Shown here piece after piece: positions 1 to 5,911 of a DNA stretch of 7,958 nucleotides (its first letter is position 1; each line of letters begins with the position of its first letter). Source of the DNA: a bacterium HR27 (lineage in GTDB: Bacteria; Chloroflexota; Chloroflexia; Thermomicrobiales; Thermomicrobiaceae); contig BEID01000048.1 in assembly GCA_002898975.1 (NCBI GenBank), positions 1-7,958 on the forward strand. Direction: 5' to 3'. The notes under the pieces were generated by a model. It was not told the DNA's origin and made no database searches. It saw only the letters and a list, made by a program, of their open reading frames with translations. Both the position numbers and the translations under genes were made by a program.

Positions 1-1473
1 CACGGTGCGGGACTGTTCCGCGTCGGAACTGACCGCTGTCTTGGGGGCGGACACGATCGTGCCGCTCCCCCCTGCAGGGACCGGGTGCGGGCGGCGCCAG
101 AGGACGGCGAGCACGCCCACCGTTCCTGCCAGCAGGGCGAGCGCGAGGAGTGCTCCGAGCTGGCTCGCTGGACTGGGCTGCCACGCCACGGTGGGCCAGG
201 CGACCGGCTGCACGAGCGGTGCTGGATCGACGAAGCGGGGAGCTGGTTGGAACAGCGGGATGGCACGGACGGCCAGGTCGAGCGCAGCCATCGCTAGGCT
301 GAAGCGAAAAAAGGCGAGCAGCGGCTGACGGTCGGTTAGGGCGCTGGAGAGGGCGCGGCTGGTGTAGGGGAGATCGCCGATGCCGTCGCGGTCGGTGTCG
401 TACCCAACGTAGTCGCTCCAGAAGTTGCCGCGACCGTTCTCCGCCCAATCGATCTGCTGCAGCGTGCCGCCGCCTTGTGGGGCGGCTTGTTCGAGATTTT
501 CCAGGAAGACATTACCAGCGATAACGTTGCGCCGGGTCGCTGGCGTCACCAGGAGCCCGACATCGTTGTACGCGATCCAGTTCCCGCTGATCCGGTTCGC
601 GGCGTTTTCGGAGATCGGCGAGTTGTCGAGGTAAAGGCCGACACGATTGCGGAGCATGAGGTTCCCTTCGATCGTCGCCCCGTCCGTCTCCTTGAGCGCC
701 AGACCGTAGCCGGACGGGCCGCGGTTGTGGAGGAAGACATTGCCGCGCACCGTCTGGCGTGCGCCGTACATGAAGTAGATGCCGACCGAGTTGTCGCGCA
801 GGAGATTGCCGTCGACCGTACTGTCGTTCGAGTACATAACGTGCACTCCGTACCGGCCCCGCTCGACGATATTGCCGCGGACGAGGGTGCCGTCGGAGTA
901 CCAGACGAGGACGTCGCGACTCTCCTGGACGTGGTTGTCGAGCAAGCGGGCGCGTGGGCTGTACCAGAGTTTGATACCGTCGCCGCGCTGCGGTTCGGGT
1001 AGCGGCTTCCCGATGACCAGGTTTCCCTGGACGAGTCCGTCCGGTGCGTCGAGGAGCTGGATGCCGAAGAGGCTGTCGAGTACCTGGTTGCTGACGATCT
1101 GCGCACGGGGTGCGCGGACGAGGATGCCGCTGTCCTCGTGATCGTGACTCGTGCCGCTGCCGCGGATGACAAATCCCTCGAGATGGACGTCTGCTGCGGT
1201 GATGGTGACGACCGTTCCGATTCCACCGCCGTCGATCACCGGCCAGTCCTCGCCGAGCAGCGTGAGCGGTCGGTCGATGACGATCGGCCCGGAGTAAACG
1301 CCGCCGCGCACGCGGATCGTCGCGCCGGCCGGTGCAGTCGCAAGGGCGACGAGGAGATCGTGCACGGGGCAGGTGGGGCAGACGGGGAGTTCGGCAGCGT
1401 GGGTGACCGGTGCGGTCTGGTGCCCGAGTGCGGTGGCCAGGACCAAGGCGGCAGCGAGAACGAGCCGGCGCAT
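1..1473 (-). CDS. nosD: NosD, periplasmic copper-site maturation protein of N2O reductase (3' end beyond left edge)
   Basis: NosD is an exported beta-helix protein required to build the CuZ centre of nitrous-oxide reductase, acting with the NosFY ABC transporter. The frame is open through 491 codons to the window edge with no stop. Visible parts: a Sec-type signal (residues 1-27, MRRLVLAAALVLATALG then a small-residue run); a CPTC pair at 32-35; CASH/NosD right-handed beta-helix repeats from about 50 to 345, with recurrent G-N-x-hydrophobic turns; the NosD-type segment NFWSDYVGYDTDRDGIGD at 350-367; a C-terminal membrane helix at about 437-459 followed by a charged tail. The ATG at 1473 is preceded by GGGGGTGA four bases upstream, and this site contains the stop codon of the preceding gene, so the two are translationally coupled. 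By family length the real stop should lie close to the window edge. Identification is firm; the C-terminus is not visible. Confidence 0.93.
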   Translation of the reverse strand, partial: MRRLVLAAALVLATALGHQTAPVTHAAELPVCPTCPVHDLLVALATAPAGATIRVRGGVYSGPIVIDRPLTLLGEDWPVIDGGGIGTVVTITAADVHLEGFVIRGSGTSHDHEDSGILVRAPRAQIVSNQVLDSLFGIQLLDAPDGLVQGNLVIGKPLPEPQRGDGIKLWYSPRARLLDNHVQESRDVLVWYSDGTLVRGNIVERGRYGVHVMYSNDSTVDGNLLRDNSVGIYFMYGARQTVRGNVFLHNRGPSGYGLALKETDGATIEGNLMLRNRVGLYLDNSPISENAANRISGNWIAYNDVGLLVTPATRRNVIAGNVFLENLEQAAPQGGGTLQQIDWAENGRGNFWSDYVGYDTDRDGIGDLPYTSRALSSALTDRQPLLAFFRFSLAMAALDLAVRAIPLFQPAPRFVDPAPLVQPVAWPTVAWQPSPASQLGALLALALLAGTVGVLAVLWRRPHPVPAGGSGTIVSAPKTAVSSDAEQSRTV

Positions 1474-1477
1474 CGCT

Positions 1478-2113
1478 TCACCCCCGTTGCACTGGCCCGC
1501 GCAGGCGGGCGACGATGCCAGCGATGGTGCTCAGTGCGGCGAGTACAGCGAGGTAGAAGCCGCTATCGAAGCGGGTCTCGACGACGAACTGGCCGACACG
1601 CCCGGTTCCCAGCGCAGGTGGCGTGAACGGTTTGATCGCACTGGAAAGCGCGGCATGCGGATCCAGGTGGTGGCCGAAGTACCACAGCCAGTACTGGAGA
1701 TCGGCGACGAAGACGAGCGGGAAGATGACGACCAGGATGGAAAGCCAGACTGTCCAGCGGCGTCGTAGGAGAGCAGCCAGGAGCGCGAGTCCGGCCAGGG
1801 CAGCGACGCCGTAGGGGGCGATGGCCCGCTCGAAGGTCGCGGCCTCCTCGAGCTTCATCATGCCGATGTAGTGGTTGAGCCCGTTGACCTCCTGAACATC
1901 GCCGGCGAGCTTCGTGAGGAAGATCCACACCCGTAGCCCGCTGGGGTACTGCGGCGCCAGCAACGTCATGTGCCAGTACGGGAGTGCCAGCGAGGCTGCG
2001 AGTGCGACCGCAGCCAGGAGAAAGGGAACGCGGTCGCCGATACGAGCGATCGCTGCGCTGAGGGCCTGGCGGATCCCAGTTCGCGTCATCGCTTGCGTCA
2101 TCGAAGCGGTCAT
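1478..2113 (-). CDS. NosB-like integral membrane protein of the nos cluster
   Basis: This 211-residue polytopic membrane protein lies between nosZ and nosD, the place occupied by nosB in many clade II nos clusters. Predicted helices are at about 29-48, 97-115, 120-146 (long, ending in the aromatic run YWLWYFG) and 184-203. Between helices 1 and 2 is an outer loop with LNHYIGMMKL (79-88), and before the last helix the segment KPFTPPALGTGRVGQF (161-176). Several histidines (H48, H81, H148, H149, H153) lie near the predicted membrane faces. A role in passing electrons to NosZ or in its assembly is inferred from position and from what is reported for NosB; the sequence shows no heme-binding CxxCH. 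The ATG at 2113 has AAAGGA nine bases upstream; an overlapping ATG at 2123 is out of frame. The stop lies in the ribosome-binding site of nosD, with four bases between the genes. NosB is a positional assignment, so no symbol is given. Confidence 0.8.
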   Translation of the reverse strand: MTASMTQAMTRTGIRQALSAAIARIGDRVPFLLAAVALAASLALPYWHMTLLAPQYPSGLRVWIFLTKLAGDVQEVNGLNHYIGMMKLEEAATFERAIAPYGVAALAGLALLAALLRRRWTVWLSILVVIFPLVFVADLQYWLWYFGHHLDPHAALSSAIKPFTPPALGTGRVGQFVVETRFDSGFYLAVLAALSTIAGIVARLRGPVQRG

Positions 2114-2129
2114 CGTCTGCCATCCTTTC
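2114..2129 (-). promoter_or_regulatory. Ribosome binding site of the nosB-like gene
   Basis: Read on the minus strand, AAAGGA (2128-2123) precedes the ATG at 2113 by nine bases. It decides between this start and the ATG at 2123, which overlaps the site itself and opens another frame. Confidence 0.55.
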
Positions 2130-2159
2130 GTGGCACGAACGTTCCCTTTCGACCGAGTG

Positions 2160-2195
2160 ACCTGGGCTGGGGAGGAGACACTCCCCAGCCCAGGT
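2160..2195 (-). terminator. Perfect stem-loop between nosZ and the nosB-like gene
   Basis: CCTGGGCTGGGGAG (2161-2174) pairs exactly with CTCCCCAGCCCAGG (2181-2194), extended by one A-T pair (2160/2195), around the six-base loop GAGACA. The stem starts ten bases after the nosZ stop. No T-run follows in the direction of transcription, so it may be a partial or Rho-assisted terminator, or an RNA-stabilising 3' structure that leaves nosZ mRNA more abundant than the downstream nosB-nosD message. The structure is seen directly; its role is inferred. Confidence 0.75.
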
Positions 2196-2204
2196 GTTGC
2201 GGGG

Positions 2205-4226
2205 TCAGGTCGGCTTCACCAGGAAGTAGCCCATCATCTCGAGGTGCAGAGCCGAGCAGAACTCGGTGCAGTAGAACGGGAAGGTGCCCGGGATATCGGC
2301 GACGAAGCGGATCGTCTGCGTCTCGCCCGGCTCGAGGCTCAGGTTGATGTTGTAACCACCGAGCGCGAAGCCGTGCGTCGCATCCTTGGCCCGCTCGATA
2401 TTGGTGAGGTGCCAGATCACCTCGTCGCCCTGCTCGACCTCGATGAGGTCCGGGCGGATCTGGCTGCGCAGGAGCACGCCCCAGATCTCGACGGTCTTCC
2501 CGCGCCGCTCGATCCGCTCGTCACCGACCTTGAGGACGGCGTTCGGGTCGACGCTCTGCGTATGCGGGTTCCATCCCACCTCCGGGTAAATCTCCCATGC
2601 CTTGATCCGCTCGCGTTTGATGATCTGTGCGTAGTGCGGCTCGCCGATCCCGATCGGGCAGTCATAGAGGACGCGCATCGGCTGATCGGGTGCGATCGAG
2701 ATGAGCTGCGCGTTCTGTGGCAGGAGCGGCCCGATGCTCGCATAGCGGTCGACCGACCACTTGTTGTGGGCAACCAGGAAGCGACCGGCTGGCTTAGCGG
2801 TATCGCCTTCGGCCGCGGCGAGGTGCCCGATGTTATACTGGACAGGCAACTTCTCGACCAGCTTCCAGCCGTCCTCGCGGTATGGCTTCCCGAGCGCCCA
2901 TTTGGCGACCGCGCTGTCGAGGAACAGGCTCGTATAGGCGTAACCCTGGTCGTCGAACTGGGTGTGGAGCGGGCCGAGTCCGAGTTCGACCTGGGCCTCC
3001 AGGCATTGCTCGAACGGGAGTACCGGGATGCCGTACTCATCGGTGTCCCAGTTGCCGGCCTGGATCGCCTGCTGGATCTTGGCGAAGCTGTAGACCGTCA
3101 CGTGCGGGTCGAGCTTCCCTGCCACGACGATGTAGTCCCCACCTGGCGTCACGTCCACACCGTGCGGGCTCTTCGGCTCCGGGATCAGGAAGAGGACGCC
3201 TTCCTTCGCTGCGACGTCCATGCGGATCACTTTGAAGCCGTTGATCTCCTCGTACTTCCCTGCTGCCACCAGTTCCTCGGCCTTCTTCCAGTTGACGACA
3301 TGGAGATAGTCCATATCTCGCTGCGAGGCGGCGATCTCCATGGCCGGTCGGCCTTCGCGGATGCCGGGGATCGCCAGCTCCGTGTTGATCGAGTTCCAGA
3401 AGGCCCAGCCGTGGGACGGCCCCTTCCCCGCGTCGGCGAGGTCGTGCCAGTAGGGCGGCGTCTCGATCGCGAACGACTGTTCAGGGACGAGGCGTCCCTT
3501 CTCCCGGTCGAACTTCCAGAAGACGAGGACACCGCGATACTTCTCCTTGTACTCGGTGATCGGTGCGTACACGCCCCCGAGCGGAACCGAGTACTGGTCG
3601 GCTTCCAGCACGTACTCGGTGTTCGGCGTGACGAAACAGCCGCCGTGCTCGTTGACCAGCAAGGGATTCTTGACGATCTGCTTCGTCTCGAAGTCGCGCA
3701 GGTCGACGACGGCGATACGTCCGTTCGCCTTGTCGTTGATGAAGAGGAACTGCCCGTCGTACTCGCCGTTGGTCTCGCTCAGTGCCGGGTGGTGCGTATC
3801 GCCCCACAGGATCGGCTTGCCGTGGAAGTAGCCACCCTCCAGCACCTCGTTGGTGGAGCCACCATAGCCGTAGCCCTGCCAGGGTTCGGGCGTGAAGACC
3901 GCGATGACCTTGAGCAGACGCATCGAGGGCAAGCCGTGCACCAGTACCTGGCCACCGTGACCAGTCGAGGAGAACATCAAGTACTCGTCGTACTTCCCAG
4001 ACGGCACGTAGGTCATTAGTGCGGCCGTCACGTCCTCCGGCGTGAGCTGTCGCTGCTTGATGATCTCGTCGGCAGTCGCACCGAGTTTTGGTGCCTCCTC
4101 GCCACGCTGGAGGAGACTGCAACTGGCCAGCAAGGCGCCAGCTGAAACTCCTGCTGCAGTACCGAGCAGCCCACGGCGACTCACCTTCCGCTGTGCGATC
4201 GGCGGTCGATCGCGATGCTCGCTCAT
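2205..4226 (-). CDS. nosZ: Nitrous-oxide reductase NosZ, Tat-exported predicted lipoprotein
   Basis: NosZ reduces N2O to N2, the last step of denitrification, on the outer side of the cytoplasmic membrane. The protein has 673 residues. The N-terminus carries a twin-arginine signal (KVSRRGLLG, 14-22), a hydrophobic run, and a lipobox LASC with C36 as the likely lipidated residue. The beta-propeller contains the seven CuZ histidines: H145-H146 (DTHHP), H193 (NEHGG), H355 (SPHGV), H421 (PLHTQF), H468 (NIGHL) and H531 (GEPHY). The C-terminal cupredoxin domain has the CuA ligands H618, C653, C657, H661 and M664, with H618 to C653 spaced 35 residues apart as in the characterised Pseudomonas enzyme. 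Residue 655, between the two Cys, is Glu where clade I enzymes have Trp; only the backbone carbonyl binds copper there. An earlier in-frame ATG at 4268 is rejected because AGGAGGG lies eight bases before the ATG at 4226. Gene order nosZ-nosB-nosD suggests the clade II (atypical) group, though that group is usually Sec-dependent. Confidence 0.97.
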   Translation of the reverse strand: MSEHRDRPPIAQRKVSRRGLLGTAAGVSAGALLASCSLLQRGEEAPKLGATADEIIKQRQLTPEDVTAALMTYVPSGKYDEYLMFSSTGHGGQVLVHGLPSMRLLKVIAVFTPEPWQGYGYGGSTNEVLEGGYFHGKPILWGDTHHPALSETNGEYDGQFLFINDKANGRIAVVDLRDFETKQIVKNPLLVNEHGGCFVTPNTEYVLEADQYSVPLGGVYAPITEYKEKYRGVLVFWKFDREKGRLVPEQSFAIETPPYWHDLADAGKGPSHGWAFWNSINTELAIPGIREGRPAMEIAASQRDMDYLHVVNWKKAEELVAAGKYEEINGFKVIRMDVAAKEGVLFLIPEPKSPHGVDVTPGGDYIVVAGKLDPHVTVYSFAKIQQAIQAGNWDTDEYGIPVLPFEQCLEAQVELGLGPLHTQFDDQGYAYTSLFLDSAVAKWALGKPYREDGWKLVEKLPVQYNIGHLAAAEGDTAKPAGRFLVAHNKWSVDRYASIGPLLPQNAQLISIAPDQPMRVLYDCPIGIGEPHYAQIIKRERIKAWEIYPEVGWNPHTQSVDPNAVLKVGDERIERRGKTVEIWGVLLRSQIRPDLIEVEQGDEVIWHLTNIERAKDATHGFALGGYNINLSLEPGETQTIRFVADIPGTFPFYCTEFCSALHLEMMGYFLVKPT

Positions 4227-4240
4227 CGTCCGTCCCTCCT
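4227..4240 (-). promoter_or_regulatory. Strong ribosome binding site of nosZ
   Basis: On the minus strand AGGAGGG (4240-4234) precedes the ATG at 4226 with about eight bases from the AGGAGG core. It fixes the nosZ start 14 codons downstream of the first in-frame ATG (4268) and puts the twin-arginine motif at a normal distance from the N-terminus. Confidence 0.8.
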
Positions 4241-4291
4241 CGACGCTTCCCCTCGCGGGGCCTGCCACTCCCGATCGCCATTTCCAGTCTC

Positions 4292-4297
4292 GTTATG
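4292..4297 (-). promoter_or_regulatory. Weak candidate -10 element for nosZ
   Basis: CATAAC (minus strand 4297-4292) is the best -10-like hexamer in the nosZ upstream region. No convincing -35 lies 16-18 bases upstream; the proximal palindrome (4316-4329) covers that place instead. This would fit a promoter that needs an activator, or one blocked by a repressor. Low confidence. Confidence 0.25.
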
Positions 4298-4315
4298 TTC
4301 CAGATAGCCGAACAC

Positions 4316-4329
4316 ACCCGAGCGGGTAG
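4316..4329 (-). promoter_or_regulatory. Palindromic operator-like motif, proximal copy
   Basis: Minus strand CTACCCGCTCGGGT; its core ACCCG-N2-CGGGT is a near-perfect inverted repeat. It shares the pattern CTACCC-N3-CGGGT with the motif 48 bp further upstream, in the same orientation. It covers the place where a -35 element would be expected for the weak nosZ -10 candidate. This suggests a binding site of a dimeric regulator acting on nosZ, the divergent glycosylase gene, or both. Confidence 0.5.
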
Positions 4330-4360
4330 TCCGTGCCTGCCTGGCTGGGTGGTTTTTCGG

Positions 4361-4378
4361 CCTACCCGTTTGGGTAGG
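4361..4378 (-). promoter_or_regulatory. Palindromic operator-like motif, distal copy
   Basis: CCTACCC (4361-4367) and GGGTAGG (4372-4378) form a perfect 7-bp inverted repeat around GTTT. On the minus strand it contains CTACCC-AAA-CGGGT, matching the proximal copy outside the three central bases. It is flanked by a longer-range inverted repeat, CCTGGCT (4340-4346) and AGCCAGG (4384-4390). No T-run follows on either strand, so an intrinsic terminator is unlikely. The TACCC...GGGTA form recalls operators of CsoR-type copper sensors, a suggestion from memory, not a match to a model. Confidence 0.5.
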
Positions 4379-4434
4379 AGGTGAGCCAGGACACAACGGC
4401 CTGACGCTCGGTGCAGACTGGTACGAAGACGGAC

Positions 4435-4448
4435 GGGAGGGAACGACA
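4435..4448 (+). promoter_or_regulatory. Ribosome binding site of the uracil-DNA glycosylase gene
   Basis: GGGAGG (4435-4440) precedes the GTG at 4449 by eight bases and supports this non-ATG start. The only promoter-like pair upstream, CTGACG (4401-4406) and TACGAA (4422-4427) with a 15-base spacer, is too weak to claim. Confidence 0.7.
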
Positions 4449-5177
4449 GTGCCGGACGGACTCAGTGCACTGGCAGCCGAGGTCGTCGCGTGCCAGCTCT
4501 GCCCCCGGTTAGTGGCCTATCGCGAGACGGTCGCACGCCAGAAGCGCCGCGCCTACCGCGACGAGGAGTACTGGGGGCGGCCAGTGCCTGGCTTCGGCGA
4601 TCCGCAGGCCCGCCTGGTCGTGATCGGCCTGGCCCCGGCAGCGCACGGGGGCAACCGCACCGGGCGGATGTTCACCGGTGACAGCTCAGGCGACTGGCTC
4701 TACCGGGCGCTCTATCGGGCGGGTTTCGCCAACCAGCCGGTGAGTCGCGCACGCGACGACGGGCTGGAACTCCGCGATGCCTACGTCACTGCCGCGTGCC
4801 GCTGTGCGCCACCGGACAACCGTCCGACGCGCGAGGAGCTGGATGCCTGCCGACCCTACCTCGTCCGCGAGCTGCAGCTACTGGAGCGCGCCCAGGTCCT
4901 CGTCTGCCTGGGGCAGGTCGCCTTCGCGACAACGCTGCTCGCCATGCGTGCGCTGGGAGCCGGTGTGCCGGAGCCGGCGAACGAGGCAGCAACGGCGCCA
5001 CCGCGCTTCCGGCACGGGGCACTGTATCGCTGGGTATCCGTTCCGGCACGGGAGGGCGAGCTTTGGCTGCTCGCGAGCTACCATCCCAGCCGGCGGAACA
5101 CCCAGACTGGCCTCCTCAGCGAAACGATGTTGGAGGCTATCTTCGCCCGAGCGCGGGCATTACTCGATGCGAACTAG
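4449..5177 (+). CDS. Family 5 uracil-DNA glycosylase (UDGb), 4Fe-4S enzyme
   Basis: Members of this family excise uracil, and often hypoxanthine and other deaminated bases, from DNA to start base-excision repair. They are typical of thermophiles, where deamination is fast. The 242-residue product has a CQLC pair (C15, C18), and C119 plus C134 in the CAPPDNRPTREELDAC stretch, which together would hold the 4Fe-4S cluster. Motif 1, GLAPAAHGGNRTGRMFTGD (60-78), is the UDGb signature; unlike family 1 and 4 enzymes it has no catalytic Asp/Asn/Glu at the usual place. Motif 2 is YHPSRRNTQTG (211-221) with H212 in the DNA-binding loop. Length and motif order are normal. The start is a GTG at 4449 with GGGAGG eight bases upstream. 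The gene is divergent from nosZ and convergent with the next gene, with which it shares four bases at the stop codon. Confidence 0.93.
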   Translation: MPDGLSALAAEVVACQLCPRLVAYRETVARQKRRAYRDEEYWGRPVPGFGDPQARLVVIGLAPAAHGGNRTGRMFTGDSSGDWLYRALYRAGFANQPVSRARDDGLELRDAYVTAACRCAPPDNRPTREELDACRPYLVRELQLLERAQVLVCLGQVAFATTLLAMRALGAGVPEPANEAATAPPRFRHGALYRWVSVPAREGELWLLASYHPSRRNTQTGLLSETMLEAIFARARALLDAN

Positions 5178-5716
5178 ACCAGCTCGATAGGGCGAGGCGC
5201 GACCGCCTCGCCCAGCAAATCAGCCAGGCCGATACCGAGCGACTCCGCGACTGCATCGACGCGGCTGTCGATCGCCCGGCCGAAAAGGTACGGTGCCACT
5301 GTCCCGCTCACCCCGTGCTTTCGGAGTGCCTGGAGGATCTTGTCGCGCTGGAGCCGGCCGGCGAACTCGACGACATCACGGGGGTGGAGGCGACCCTTCG
5401 CCTCGACGAGGAGCCAGCGCGTCCCGTGATCGGGGTGCTCGAGTTGCACAACGACGTCGAACTCGCCATTCAAGGCGACGAAGCGTGGTCGCGTGATGAC
5501 CCGCCAACCGGCTGCCGTATGGAGGGCGATGAGTCGTTGAGCAGCCTCTGCTCCTGCTTCCGTACTGAGGAGCAGCACGAGTTCGTTGAATGCCCGGTCA
5601 TGCTCCGGCGACTCGCGCACCAGCTGTTCGACCGCTTCGCGCAGTCGCTCGACGACTTGGTAGAGTTCGGCGAACGCCTGCTCGGCCTGCCGGAACTCCT
5701 CGATACTCGCTGCCAC
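5174..5716 (-). CDS. Coiled-coil plus PD-(D/E)XK-like protein of unknown function
   Basis: I do not recognise a characterised relative. The 180-residue product has an N-terminal helical, probably coiled-coil, part (residues 3-60) rich in Glu, Arg, Leu and Ala. A compact alpha/beta domain follows, where GEFDVVV (84-90) and LLVEAKG (102-108) give the D87...E105-x-K107 pattern of the PD-(D/E)XK nuclease-fold superfamily; E30, E37 or E45 could supply a further acidic residue. Similar coiled-coil plus nuclease-fold proteins of unknown function (DUF3782-like) occur in thermophilic archaea and bacteria; membership is inferred. The start chosen is the GTG at 5716, seven bases after a strong GGAGGT (5729-5724). 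The longer frame starts at a GTG at 5761, adds 15 residues, has no ribosome-binding site and would overlap a candidate promoter. The TAG stop overlaps the glycosylase stop. A DNA repair role is only suggested by this neighbour. Confidence 0.72.
   Translation of the reverse strand: MAASIEEFRQAEQAFAELYQVVERLREAVEQLVRESPEHDRAFNELVLLLSTEAGAEAAQRLIALHTAAGWRVITRPRFVALNGEFDVVVQLEHPDHGTRWLLVEAKGRLHPRDVVEFAGRLQRDKILQALRKHGVSGTVAPYLFGRAIDSRVDAVAESLGIGLADLLGEAVAPRPIELV
5190..5213 (+). terminator. Hairpin downstream of the glycosylase gene, inside the convergent gene
   Basis: GGGCGAGGCG (5190-5199) pairs perfectly with CGCCTCGCCC (5204-5213) around the tetraloop CGAC, 12 bases after the glycosylase stop. 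It lies in the last codons of the convergent gene (its LGEAVAPRP segment), so one sequence serves coding and possibly termination. No T-run follows, so it may stabilise the 3' end or stop polymerase only partly. Confidence 0.55.
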
Positions 5717-5742
5717 CGCGAGCACCTCCAGCGTACTGCTCC

Positions 5743-5771
5743 AGTGTACCGGATTCGCCACACAACGAGAA
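5743..5771 (-). promoter_or_regulatory. Weak candidate promoter of the PD-(D/E)XK-like gene
   Basis: On the minus strand TACACT (5748-5743) could be a -10 element, with TTCTCG (5771-5766) 17 bases upstream as a poor -35. Transcription would start near 5736, leaving a leader of about 20 bases that carries the GGAGGT site and excluding the upstream GTG at 5761 as the start. Confidence 0.3.
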
Positions 5772-5844
5772 GTTGATCAGTTCAACCGCGTCGCGGTGGA
5801 TCGTCGTACTGGCGGAGGTACCTGACCGGCACGCTTACCGGATG

Positions 5845-5892
5845 GGTGACGAGCGGCCGGCGATGCGGCGAGCACACCGGCCGCTCGTCACC
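5845..5892 (-). terminator. Long perfect stem-loop after the trpB2 gene
   Basis: GGTGACGAGCGGCCGG (5845-5860) pairs exactly with CCGGCCGCTCGTCACC (5877-5892): a 16-bp stem with a 16-base loop. It lies 19 bases after the trpB2 stop and upstream of the PD-(D/E)XK-like gene, so it separates two minus-strand genes. As with the nosZ hairpin there is no T-run behind it. A shorter palindrome, CGTTCCGGAACG (5900-5911), sits between the stop codon and this stem. Confidence 0.7.
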
Positions 5893-5911
5893 GGGAGTGC
5901 GTTCCGGAACG

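Noticed and set aside
546..1226. A minus-strand frame of 226 codons rich in Ser, Thr and Arg inside nosD
   Set aside because: Composition is that of an out-of-frame reading; the NosD beta-helix frame covers the same bases.
1914..4019. A plus-strand open frame of about 700 codons lying antisense to nosZ and part of the nosB-like gene
   Set aside because: It is a by-product of strong G/C bias at third codon positions in nosZ, has no recognisable domain, and the opposite strand carries all NosZ copper-ligand motifs.
4227..4268. A 14-codon N-terminal extension of NosZ from the ATG at 4268
   Set aside because: The AGGAGGG site lies within it, directly in front of the ATG at 4226, and the twin-arginine signal fits the shorter form.
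5772..5786. GTTGA-N5-TCAAC, resembling an FNR/CRP-type half-site pair
   Set aside because: The spacing does not match the 14-bp FNR box (TTGAT-N4-ATCAA) and it lies upstream of the nuclease-fold gene rather than the nos genes; five-base arms can occur by chance.
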